From the NCBI GenBank assembly GCA_964433135.1, contig CAYSQW010000004.1:1-64000 (forward strand): a DNA stretch of 64,000 nucleotides, given 5' to 3'. A model generated the notes under the pieces. The model saw only the letters and a program-made list of their open reading frames with translations. It was not told where the DNA came from and made no database searches. The first letter of the stretch is position 1. Each line of letters starts with the position of its first letter. Shown piece after piece: positions 1 through 7,310 of this stretch. The stretch comes from CAYSQW01 sp964433135 (GTDB lineage: Bacteria; Acidobacteriota; Aminicenantia; Aminicenantales; Aminicenantaceae). The position numbers were made by a program, and so were the translations under genes.

Positions 1-83
1 CTTTATCTCTCATGACAGATACCGGAATTCACACCTCGGCAACGAAGTGTCAGAGGCTCTGTCGTGTTGCCGTATCCCTCAAA

Positions 84-1034
84 TCAGGCTTTCACTTCCT
101 TGATTTGAACCTTGTTCAAGTCAATTTCACCAAGACCATGTTCATAAGCACTTTTGATCATGTAAATATCTTCCGCTTTTAAACCCCACAGCGTGGTGCA
201 AAAAGCATCGATAGCCACACGATCCGTACCGGCCACGATTTTCTTCGGTTGGATGATCTTTCCCGGTCCCATAGGGCCATTGGTGATGATGAATTCTGTT
301 GCATCGACAACGCAAAGCGTGGGTTTGGCGATCGTGTTCAAGTCCGCGATGCATTGATCCAAATGCCGGATGGCCCCCGCATCGGTCTTCCAATCGGTTT
401 TATGGAACAATCGATTGTTTTTAGGGAAATTCAATCCCATCAGGTTCTTCATGGTTCCGGTAAACTTGTTGCCGGCATGATCTTTGGTGATAGGCATGTC
501 GATGAATACGTCGTTGCTCAAGTATTCCTTCATGAGCATGGCCTCCGTCAGGGCTTTGCCCTTGGGTATGGGAACGGCCTTAAAATTTTCTTCTTTCCGC
601 TCGATCAGTTTAAGCTCGGCGCCTTCCGCTTCGATCACCTCTGCCAACCCCGTCAGATCCCAGTTCTTCCGGTCCAAATACGAAAGGACATTGATTTCTT
701 CTGCGCCTGCACGCCGGCACATTTGAATAACGGCCTTGACTATCTCCGGTTTCGTAAACGTACCAGGGTGCCAACGCTGCGCGTTGGGCAGCAGCGCGAC
801 TTTGGCGCCTTGGGGTACGAATCGTTCGATCCCACCAAGCGTTTCAACGGCTTTGAAAGTGCTCTGATGATAGTCCGCACCGGTGACGACGGCGACCTCA
901 ATTTCATTTTCGACAGCCGCACCGACACGCATTCCACCTCCCAAACGAGACAGGACCGTCCCGCCTACAGCAGCGGTCAAACTCAATTGAGCGCTGTTTT
1001 TTAAAAAATCCCGACGTCCTATCTTCTTTCCCAT
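84..1034 (-). CDS. Tat-exported DUF362 domain protein
   Basis: The product is a 316-residue protein with a twin-arginine signal (GRRDFLKNSA near residues 5-14, then a hydrophobic stretch), so it is probably exported folded to the periplasm. The remainder resembles the DUF362 family, a poorly characterised group often linked to iron-sulfur or redox proteins; no ferredoxin Cys cluster is present here. An upstream in-frame ATG exists at 1049, but the ribosome site AGGAGG lies between it and the ATG at 1034, so the later start is chosen. It is the last gene of the window on this strand. The biochemical role is unknown; the family assignment is fairly secure. Confidence 0.8.
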   Translation of the reverse strand: MGKKIGRRDFLKNSAQLSLTAAVGGTVLSRLGGGMRVGAAVENEIEVAVVTGADYHQSTFKAVETLGGIERFVPQGAKVALLPNAQRWHPGTFTKPEIVKAVIQMCRRAGAEEINVLSYLDRKNWDLTGLAEVIEAEGAELKLIERKEENFKAVPIPKGKALTEAMLMKEYLSNDVFIDMPITKDHAGNKFTGTMKNLMGLNFPKNNRLFHKTDWKTDAGAIRHLDQCIADLNTIAKPTLCVVDATEFIITNGPMGPGKIIQPKKIVAGTDRVAIDAFCTTLWGLKAEDIYMIKSAYEHGLGEIDLNKVQIKEVKA

Positions 1035-1348
1035 GACTCCTCCTTTCATTATTTTCGACTATATCCCGGGCCGCATCTCCTGGAAGCAAAGGGCCGTCCG
1101 GATTTCCGAAAAGGGAGATGCACGGCACCCTGTTTCGATTTGAAACCTAATTTTCTGAAAAGACGCGGCGGCCCAGCGAAGGCGGGCATTCCGCAACCCG
1201 GCCGTTTTTCCCGGGAATATGGCTCTCGTCATTTCTCCCCAAGAACATACGACGGAAGAATTCATTCATTCCAGATTCCCATGGGGACCGACAGCGTGGC
1301 ATCAGAAACATATCACGCATTTAAATATAAAAACTTTTCGCTCTTTTT
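1035..1348. other. Intergenic region, no gene seen
   Basis: About 310 bases separate the DUF362 start from the DUF89 stop. Only the ribosome site of the DUF362 gene is recognisable. Open frames here are short and lack ribosome sites or protein-like composition. I saw no convincing promoter or terminator. Confidence 0.5.
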
Positions 1349-2227
1349 TCAATCAGTTCCTTGAGAAACCGGCGGTTTCTTATCCAATCCGCATCTTTTA
1401 AGGACAAGATCCCCCTTGTTAACTCCGATATCACGACTGATAACCGGACATTTGGCCCTTAAAAGGAAATAAATCGGCCGCTTTTCCAGTGAAAGCCCCT
1501 CATAATTCCCCTGCCCCTTGCTTATGATAATGTCCGCCGTGTTGTAATGGCGGAGAAACTCCGGGCTGCACAGCGACAGCAACGTCCCCGGGGCATCCGA
1601 ACCCGATGAGATGATCTCAGCCAACCCTTCGATCCCTGCGGCGACCGCATCATCTACAACCGCATCGTTGATGATGGGATGCGAACGAACGGCGTAGACG
1701 ACCGGCACGGGAAGTTGTTCTAGCAACAGACGATCGAAAACGGTTTCCCCGGCATTGTCTCCCAGATACAAAATCTTCTTGGCTCGTTTGATCTCCTGAC
1801 AAAACGTTTTATAATGGTCAATGGAAAAATCCCGGGAAAGAAGTCCGACCAGATCACGTTCCAGGTCGAAATCCTCCTTAACACCGAAATCAATGATATT
1901 CCCGGCAACCGCAACGCGCACCGCCTTTCGGAGCGGATCAGGCGCCTTCTTCACCATCCGGCCCAACTCCGGGTAAAGGGCAAGCGCGCGGCGCGTACAA
2001 TCCGATTTGATGTCCCGGTAGGGATCTTCGATTCCGGTAAATCGGGTAACGATTCGATAGACTTCACGGCCGATCTCCGGGGGAGTGGCAAAGGGCGGGA
2101 TACGGGGAAGAAGAGCCCCGACTTCCAACAAGATCCGCCTCAGGATTTTTTCATCGTTGACGACAAGTCGAGCGGTTTTCAAGGCCTGATGAAAAAAACA
2201 GGGGTAGCAATCCAGGTAAATCTTCAT
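1349..2227 (-). CDS. DUF89/ARMT1-like damage-control phosphatase
   Basis: This 292-residue protein matches the DUF89 family of metal-dependent phosphatases, which remove phosphate from damaged or unwanted sugar phosphates and related metabolites. The N-terminal motif MKIYLDCYPCF, the metal-site motif GDNAGETVFDR near residue 155 and SKGQGNYEGL near residue 240 are family hallmarks. Length is normal for the short bacterial type. The start overlaps the stop of the upstream Nudix gene by four bases (ATGA), so the two are translationally coupled and may share a metabolite-cleaning role. The actual substrate cannot be read from the sequence. Confidence 0.85.
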   Translation of the reverse strand: MKIYLDCYPCFFHQALKTARLVVNDEKILRRILLEVGALLPRIPPFATPPEIGREVYRIVTRFTGIEDPYRDIKSDCTRRALALYPELGRMVKKAPDPLRKAVRVAVAGNIIDFGVKEDFDLERDLVGLLSRDFSIDHYKTFCQEIKRAKKILYLGDNAGETVFDRLLLEQLPVPVVYAVRSHPIINDAVVDDAVAAGIEGLAEIISSGSDAPGTLLSLCSPEFLRHYNTADIIISKGQGNYEGLSLEKRPIYFLLRAKCPVISRDIGVNKGDLVLKRCGLDKKPPVSQGTD

Positions 2228-2721
2228 GGAGATACCGCTCCGACCGCATCCTCGATCATCTCTCTATGAGTGGAGAATGCGACCTCCGGGAGCTTATCCG
2301 GTTGAAAAAATGCCGCGTCTACGGAGTCGGAACCGGGGAAAAGACGGCCCTCCGCCGTCACCGTATATCCGATGATGATAACGTTTTTATAGCGCTCGGA
2401 ATCCTGAGCATACACTCCCAGGAGACGGAGTATTTTTCCTTTAAGACCGGTTTCCTCTTCCAGCTCTCGGAGACAAGCCTGCCTCGGAGTTTCATCGATC
2501 TCGATGAAGCCTGAAGGCAGCCCCCATTTTCCTTTGCCGGGATCGACCCCGCGTTTTACCAACAGGATTCCGTCTTTTTCATCCCTTACCACGGCGGCGG
2601 AACAGGGAAGAGGATTTTCATAGGCGACCCAACCACAGAGCGGGCAATAGAGCCGCTCCCGTTCATCAATCGATCCGGTCCGCATAATCGCGCCGCACAT
2701 AGAACAGAATTTTTTCTTCAT
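2224..2721 (-). CDS. Nudix hydrolase with N-terminal zinc ribbon
   Basis: The 165-residue protein has a zinc ribbon at residues 6-30 (CSMCG and CPLCG) followed by a complete Nudix box at about residues 73-95 (G-x5-E-x7-REL-EEETG). This layout is seen in the NADH-pyrophosphatase-like branch and in general nucleotide-sanitising hydrolases. It would cleave a nucleoside diphosphate linked to another group, with Mg2+. It is the first gene of a pair with the DUF89 phosphatase. The -10 element sits only a few bases before the ATG, so the mRNA is probably nearly leaderless. Substrate is unknown. Confidence 0.88.
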   Translation of the reverse strand: MKKKFCSMCGAIMRTGSIDERERLYCPLCGWVAYENPLPCSAAVVRDEKDGILLVKRGVDPGKGKWGLPSGFIEIDETPRQACLRELEEETGLKGKILRLLGVYAQDSERYKNVIIIGYTVTAEGRLFPGSDSVDAAFFQPDKLPEVAFSTHREMIEDAVGAVSP

Positions 2722-2733
2722 TTCAGGAGAAAG

Positions 2734-2742
2734 ATTATATCA
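2734..2742 (-). promoter_or_regulatory. Extended -10 promoter of the Nudix-DUF89 pair
   Basis: On the minus strand the sequence reads TGATATAAT, an extended -10 (TGn-TATAAT). No good -35 is seen. Transcription would start near 2727, only about six bases before the Nudix ATG at 2721, and no Shine-Dalgarno sequence lies in that leader. Confidence 0.55.
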
Positions 2743-2782
2743 CGGCCGGCAGACAAACGGAAAAATCTTTTGTCGATGAGGT

Positions 2783-2825
2783 ATCAGCGAGAGGGTGAAA
2801 ACTTGGCTTCACCCTCTCGACTGAT
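2783..2825. repeat. Long inverted repeat covering the stop codon of the 60-aa gene
   Basis: The arms at 2788-2799 and 2808-2819 are a perfect 12-bp inverted repeat (CGAGAGGGTGAA and its complement) around an 8-base loop, extended by ATCAG/CTGAT with one unpaired A. The stop codon of the small membrane gene (2809-2811) is inside the stem. No T-run follows on either strand, so this is not a classical intrinsic terminator. It could end or stabilise the sigma-54 transcript. Confidence 0.7.
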
Positions 2826-2991
2826 GGGGAAAGGAGAACTGGAATGAAGGAAGGATAATCGTTTTGACGCCCGGGCGGCCGATGGAAGCCCGGACATCCG
2901 TCTGCACATCTATGAAAATCCCGCTCCCGCTGAGAAAAAGCAGGATCAGGAGGACCAACACAAGGAAGATCAGCGTCTTACCTATCATCAC
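2809..2991 (-). CDS. Small membrane protein (60 aa) behind a sigma-54 promoter
   Basis: The frame encodes one hydrophobic helix (about residues 3-20) followed by a mostly polar 40-residue tail. I recognise no family. The ribosome site is weak (GGGGG about nine bases before ATGATG). It is taken as real because a good -24/-12 promoter lies 90 bases upstream, with a regulator-type palindrome in front of that, a stem-loop in the leader (3017-3039), and a strong inverted repeat at the stop codon. Nothing else on this strand could be the target of that promoter until the Nudix gene, which has its own -10. It may be a small stress or signalling output of the neighbouring two-component system. Confidence 0.5.
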   Translation of the reverse strand: MMIGKTLIFLVLVLLILLFLSGSGIFIDVQTDVRASIGRPGVKTIILPSFQFSFPHQSRG

Positions 2992-3016
2992 AGCGTGCCC
3001 CCGATGAATCTCTGTC

Positions 3017-3039
3017 GGGAAAAATAGCGGCTATTTCCC
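3017..3039. other. Leader stem-loop upstream of the 60-aa gene
   Basis: GGGAAAAATAGC and GCTATTTCCC can pair over ten positions with a two-A bulge and almost no loop. It sits between the sigma-54 promoter start (about 3070) and the small gene start at 2991, so it would be in the 5' leader. Function is unknown. Confidence 0.45.
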
Positions 3040-3081
3040 AAATCAACTTATTTTCGCTCATGCCCTTTAACTTTTTTCTGA

Positions 3082-3096
3082 GCAAAAAACATGCCA
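3082..3096 (-). promoter_or_regulatory. Sigma-54 (-24/-12) promoter P1
   Basis: Minus strand reads TTGGCATG-TTTT-TTGCT. GG and GC are ten bases apart, as required for RpoN promoters, and all core bases fit TGGCAYR-N4-TTGCW. The start of transcription would be near 3070. The flank after -12 (TCAGAAAA) is shared with the promoter at 34229-34243. Confidence 0.8.
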
Positions 3097-3144
3097 ACTT
3101 CTCAAGCCTGAAGAGCACAAAAAATACTCTTTCTACTGTCAGCG

Positions 3145-3161
3145 TGTAAATTTAGTTTACA
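3145..3161. promoter_or_regulatory. Upstream activator palindrome TGTAAA-N5-TTTACA (P1)
   Basis: TGTAAATTTAGTTTACA is a perfect 6+6 inverted repeat centred about 60 bp upstream of the P1 -24 element, a usual place for an enhancer-binding protein. The same half-sites and spacing recur at 10492-10508 in front of the SBP-kinase-regulator operon and, in a shorter form, at 5935-5949. Confidence 0.7.
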
Positions 3162-3265
3162 GAGCATCCACGGGTTGAAGAGATTCCGACAAAAAAGGAT
3201 GGTGGGAGAGAATGCGGATGATCGTTCCCCCGCCGGCGGGACAACCGCCCTTTGATCAAACGGAT

Positions 3266-4843
3266 TTAATTCTTTGGGCTGTATGATCTGACTTCCAGGG
3301 TGAGACGGCCGATGATTTCGGCGACGGCTCCTCCCAATTCCTTGAAAATCCCGGCATCCAGAGCGCTGGTGCCGAATTTTATATGGGTGGCATCGGTATA
3401 GATCTCTCCATCTTCCGTTTCCGCCAGCCATTTGCTGTCCAGCCCGATCCATCGTCCCACATATACTTCCGCCCACATGTGGTAGGCGAAAATCCCCTGT
3501 CCGTACATCACGCCGACAACGGCTCGGGCGGGAATCCCCGCGGCACGACAGAGCGCAACGGTCAAAACGGTATATTCAGAGCAATCCCCCCGTTTGTTCT
3601 GAAGAATCTCTTCGGACCCCGCAAATCCGACGTCATAAGTCGGGGTCATATTCGCATCCACCCATCGCGCGATCTTTTTTGCCGCCGCCCACGCGTTGGT
3701 TTCTCCGTCCACGATCCGCGCGGACGTCTCCTTCATCGAGGGCATATCGGAGGCAACCAGCGGCGTCGCTTTTAACAGATCCGCCCATTTCGGGTCCGCG
3801 ACCGGCCGCATTACGGAATCTCGTTCGGAGAAGATCACCGCGGATGTTTCAATTACGATGTGATCACCTGCTTCCTCGATTATTCTCTGGCTCCCCCCCC
3901 CATAGGGAAAAGCCTTTATCTTCTCCAGCGGGACGCCTCCCAATTCGAACTCCACTCGGCGAATACGCTGTGGATCGGGAAATGAAACATTGGATTCGAG
4001 AAGCGACGAAAACGCGATATCGAAATTCTCCGCAGCCGGTTCCAGCGCCATCTCCCGGCTCATTCGGATGGACGTAGTCGATAAAAAACCGGAGCTGCTG
4101 ATCTCCTTCCAACTTCTTCCTTCTTCATCGATCCATTCATCAACCGTGAGGGGGACGATAGAAGTCATGTTCGTTCGCGTATGCCATAAATATCTCTTCC
4201 GACCCAGGATGAGGACCTCTTGCTTCCCCAGGACTTCGTAACGGCAGGGAGCGAGGCCGTGGATCAGTGGATCCAATATTTGAAATTCATAACGCCGTCC
4301 GTCCCGCAATCCCCCCTCGCGAATGATCTTATCGATGGGAACGGACAGATAAAACTCTCCCGGCACCTCCACTTTTTTGACGTCCTCGCCGCCGCTCATA
4401 AAATGGATCATGCCGTCCGCGATCTCCACGGCGACATCCATGGCGGTTCCCGCCATATTCGTCCGCATTCGCAGAGACCGGGGATTTCCATCCGCATCCG
4501 AGATGGATTCCAAAACCGTAATGATCTCAACCGGACCGCTCCCCAACCGTGAAAGACTCACCCGGGATTCGCTTTTCGTCGAAAGCCATTCCCGATCCGC
4601 TTGTACAAACCTGTGCTCCCGTGTATGCTGACGGCCGACTTTAATCCCCTGCATATAGATTCCCATCCATGTGTCCTCCGCTTCCTGAAAAGATACACCC
4701 AGGACCGAATGGGATATTCTCGACACCGCGATCTCCCCAGCCCATGGGTAGACGGCGGCCGATGCCAATCCGATAAAACACGGAACGATCCGGAACACCC
4801 AGAAAAACCGATAAAGCCCACGATCCCGGAATATATTAAACAT
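3266..4843 (-). CDS. Exported transglutaminase-like protein
   Basis: The 525-residue protein has an N-terminal hydrophobic export segment (about residues 8-35) and a C-terminal transglutaminase-like core. The catalytic triad is readable: Cys in KRGDCSEYT, His in AYHMWAEVY and Asp in IGLDSKW. Such proteins act as cysteine proteases or peptide ligases outside the cytoplasm. The first 300 residues are a family-specific domain I do not recognise. An ATG at 4861 is in frame, but GAGG lies eight bases before the ATG at 4843, so the latter is preferred. It sits inside the sigma-54 signalling island, downstream of the receiver and Fis-type genes. Confidence 0.82.
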   Translation of the reverse strand: MFNIFRDRGLYRFFWVFRIVPCFIGLASAAVYPWAGEIAVSRISHSVLGVSFQEAEDTWMGIYMQGIKVGRQHTREHRFVQADREWLSTKSESRVSLSRLGSGPVEIITVLESISDADGNPRSLRMRTNMAGTAMDVAVEIADGMIHFMSGGEDVKKVEVPGEFYLSVPIDKIIREGGLRDGRRYEFQILDPLIHGLAPCRYEVLGKQEVLILGRKRYLWHTRTNMTSIVPLTVDEWIDEEGRSWKEISSSGFLSTTSIRMSREMALEPAAENFDIAFSSLLESNVSFPDPQRIRRVEFELGGVPLEKIKAFPYGGGSQRIIEEAGDHIVIETSAVIFSERDSVMRPVADPKWADLLKATPLVASDMPSMKETSARIVDGETNAWAAAKKIARWVDANMTPTYDVGFAGSEEILQNKRGDCSEYTVLTVALCRAAGIPARAVVGVMYGQGIFAYHMWAEVYVGRWIGLDSKWLAETEDGEIYTDATHIKFGTSALDAGIFKELGGAVAEIIGRLTLEVRSYSPKN

Positions 4844-4981
4844 GACAGGAACCTCTTTCATTATTTTTACTCTGAAGACAAGACGGGGTCAATATGTTTA
4901 TTGCTGCAAACCGAGGGGGCATACGAAAAGCCGCACTTCGATGGGTCGTTTTTCAGCTGACGTCTTCGATTCCGTGAAATC

Positions 4982-5314
4982 TCATTCCTTTGTGATCTTG
5001 AAATCAGGGGGATATTCACCTTCGGCGATGATACGCCGTAGAGCCAATGGCCCCATTCCCAGGTAATCAGCGCTTTCCTGATAATCCCCTTTAAAACGGG
5101 CCAGGATACGAACAAGCATCTCTCGCTCGATGAGGTGGATGAGTTGGTAAAAGGGAAGATTCTTGGGAGAATAATCTTCGAAAAGAACTTCTATCAAGTC
5201 GACGAACAAGTGAATGTCTTTTTCCATCAGAGGATGGAAATCGGCTCCTTGAGATCGGCTTCCCATCCGAAGAGACCCGGCACCGGAAACCTTTCGGTAT
5301 GATTTTTGAGCCAT
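4982..5314 (-). CDS. Stand-alone Fis-type helix-turn-helix protein
   Basis: The 110-residue protein ends in a region like the C-terminal DNA-binding domain of NtrC-family activators (LIEREMLVRILARFKGDYQESADYLGM, then a recognition helix with ALRRII). No receiver or AAA+ domain is attached. The start at 5314 is chosen because GGAGG is seven bases upstream; the longer frame to 5383 has no ribosome site. The gene follows the stand-alone receiver gene by 99 bases. Together these look like the two ends of an NtrC protein without the ATPase. It could bind the same operators as the full regulator at 5976-7310. Confidence 0.68.
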   Translation of the reverse strand: MAQKSYRKVSGAGSLRMGSRSQGADFHPLMEKDIHLFVDLIEVLFEDYSPKNLPFYQLIHLIEREMLVRILARFKGDYQESADYLGMGPLALRRIIAEGEYPPDFKITKE

Positions 5315-5413
5315 TTCATATCCTCCGAGGGGGATGAAGCGGTTACACCGCGCTCCCACGATCCACCCCTTCATACGTCCCAATCAATTTTCTTCTTTCC
5401 AAACGAACTCCCT

Positions 5414-5812
5414 CTACCTCGAATGTCCGCTCCGGCGGGAGATAAGGCCATCAACCGCTTGCTTTAAGGCATGCAGATCCAGCGGTTTGACGAAGAATCG
5501 ATGGATGGAAAGATGGCGCATCCGGGCATGCGCGACGGAGTCGGCTGATATCAGGATGACCTGCCCGCGATATCCCGACTCCCGGAATCGGGCCACCATA
5601 TCCAGTCCATTCATGCCGGGCAATCGATAATCCGTTATGATGAGATCGACATGATGCCCGGAGAATCGCTGGAGGGCCTCCGCGGAGTCTTTTGCGAGGT
5701 AGACTCTATAGTTTTCATGCAGAATCAAAAAAAAGGTCTTCCGGATGGATTCATCGTCATCGACGACGACGATGCGTTTATTTGCAATCGATATTTGGCT
5801 GGTTTGATTCAT
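5414..5812 (-). CDS. Single-domain response regulator (CheY-like receiver)
   Basis: The 132-residue protein is a receiver domain only. The acidic pair is in VVVDDDES, the phospho-acceptor Asp in IITDYRLPG, the switch Ser in LISAD and the conserved Lys in FVKPLD. All key residues are present, so phosphorylation is expected. There is no output domain. The ATG at 5812 follows GGAG by six bases and is preferred over 5824. A candidate sigma-54 promoter ends right in front. The kinase at 7307-8773 is the nearest possible phosphodonor. Confidence 0.85.
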   Translation of the reverse strand: MNQTSQISIANKRIVVVDDDESIRKTFFLILHENYRVYLAKDSAEALQRFSGHHVDLIITDYRLPGMNGLDMVARFRESGYRGQVILISADSVAHARMRHLSIHRFFVKPLDLHALKQAVDGLISRRSGHSR

Positions 5813-5835
5813 TTTCTGCTCCATCAGATATTATT

Positions 5836-5850
5836 GCAGATTTCATGCCA
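5836..5850 (-). promoter_or_regulatory. Candidate sigma-54 promoter P4 of the receiver gene
   Basis: Minus strand reads TTGGCATG-AAAT-CTGCA. The -24 half is perfect and the spacing is right, but -12 is CTGC rather than TTGC. The predicted start (about 5825) leaves a leader of about 13 bases holding the GGAG ribosome site. A TGTAAA-type palindrome core at 5935-5949 supports it. Confidence 0.5.
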
Positions 5851-5934
5851 ATCTCATGAGATCGGTCGCGGGGGAAATGACGGGGGGGAATAGCTCGGGC
5901 GGACCTCAAATACGTAAAAAGATATTACCAGAGC

Positions 5935-5949
5935 GTAAAGAGGATTTAC
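5935..5949. promoter_or_regulatory. Upstream activator palindrome core GTAAA-N5-TTTAC (P4)
   Basis: GTAAAGAGGATTTAC keeps the inner five bases of each half-site and the N5 spacing of the palindromes at 3145-3161 and 10492-10508. It is about 95 bp upstream of the P4 -24 element. A weaker related sequence (GTAAAAAGATATTAC) lies just next to it at about 5913-5927. Confidence 0.5.
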
Positions 5950-5975
5950 CGCCGATGAAAAATCCCTTGCCGACC

Positions 5976-7310
5976 TTATCCTTCCAGTTCGAATTCTCTT
6001 ATTTTCTTATCGAGAGTAGGTCGACTTATCTGCAGTATCTGACTGGCCCGGCTCTTGTTGCCTTTGGTCGCCGTCAAAATGTGATGAATGTATTTTTTTT
6101 CGATATCACGCAGCGGGACAAGCTCCTTGGGGAAGAGTTTTTTGTTTTCCTTGAACAGAGCCAGATTCTCCTCAAGGATCACATCCCCCTTGGCCATGAT
6201 AACGGCACGGGTCAGCGCATTTTCCAACTCTCGGACATTTCCTCTCCAGTGCAGAGACTGCAGCCGCTTCATAACATGAGCGGGGATTTTCCTCACATTC
6301 TTGCGCAGTTCCCGATTGATTTTTTCCAGCAGGTAACCTACCAGCTCCGGGATATCTTCAGCACGGCTGCGAAGAGGGGGCATATTAATTTCAACCACGC
6401 GCAGGCGATAATAGAGATCTTCACGAAAATGCCCTTCTTCGATCAGCATTTTCAGATCCTGATTTGTAGCGGCGATGATCCGAGCTTCGGTCTTAAGAAC
6501 CCTTTCGCCCCCGACTTTCATGAAATCTCGCGTTTCTATGACACGAAGAAGCTTGGACTGCAGGCTGGAGGAGATATCTCCTATCTCATCAAGAAACAAT
6601 GTCCCTTTCCGGGCGATTTCGAACTTCCCGCGGGTTTCGCAAATAGCGTCGGTGAAAGCTCCCTTCACATGCCCGAAGAGCTCGCTTTCCAGCAGTGTGT
6701 CGGATATGGCCGAACAATTGATGACGATGAACGGTTCCTGATTGAAAGGGCTGTTGTAATGGATGGCGCGTGCCACGAGTTCTTTTCCGGTTCCGCTTTC
6801 CCCTTGAATCAGAACATTCGTTCGGGTATCCGCCACCGATCCGATGAATTTGAAAACTTCTCGCATCGCGGGAGTACGGCCGATAATATTGTCGATGGTA
6901 TATTCCTTCTGCTTTTCTTCTACCAGATAGCTGAGCTTGTCTTCCAGGTTCCTGACTCGGATCGCTTTGTCAATGGCCATATCCAACTCGACATAGTCCA
7001 GCGGTTTTACGAGGTATTCGAAAGCTCCGCATTTTACGGCTTCAATGGTCGAACGCATATCGTCATAGGCGGTCATAATGATAACCCGGGCATCCGATTT
7101 TTTTTCACGGAGCCTTCTCAAGGTCTCCAATCCATCCATGTCGGGCAGCCGGATGTCCAGCAGGACCATGTCGGGCGAAAATTCTTCGAACCGAGCCAAT
7201 CCCTCTTCTCCGCTTCCCGCCTCATCGATATCGAATCCTTTTTTTGCGAAATAGGAAGAAAGGGTCTTTCGGATCAAGGGATCATCGTCGATAATAAGAA
7301 TTGATTTCAT
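5976..7310 (-). CDS. NtrC-family sigma-54-dependent response regulator
   Basis: The 444-residue protein has a receiver (residues 1-120; IIDDDP, LLDIRLPD, LVKPLD), an AAA+ ATPase (about 140-375; Walker A GESGTGKE, Walker B TLFLDEIGD) and a Fis-type DNA-binding domain at the end. It would hydrolyse ATP to open RpoN promoters once phosphorylated. The sigma-54 contact loop reads GAFTDA instead of the standard GAFTGA. Its start overlaps the kinase stop by four bases. It is the obvious candidate to bind the TGTAAA-N5-TTTACA sites upstream of its own operon and nearby genes. Confidence 0.93.
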   Translation of the reverse strand: MKSILIIDDDPLIRKTLSSYFAKKGFDIDEAGSGEEGLARFEEFSPDMVLLDIRLPDMDGLETLRRLREKKSDARVIIMTAYDDMRSTIEAVKCGAFEYLVKPLDYVELDMAIDKAIRVRNLEDKLSYLVEEKQKEYTIDNIIGRTPAMREVFKFIGSVADTRTNVLIQGESGTGKELVARAIHYNSPFNQEPFIVINCSAISDTLLESELFGHVKGAFTDAICETRGKFEIARKGTLFLDEIGDISSSLQSKLLRVIETRDFMKVGGERVLKTEARIIAATNQDLKMLIEEGHFREDLYYRLRVVEINMPPLRSRAEDIPELVGYLLEKINRELRKNVRKIPAHVMKRLQSLHWRGNVRELENALTRAVIMAKGDVILEENLALFKENKKLFPKELVPLRDIEKKYIHHILTATKGNKSRASQILQISRPTLDKKIREFELEG

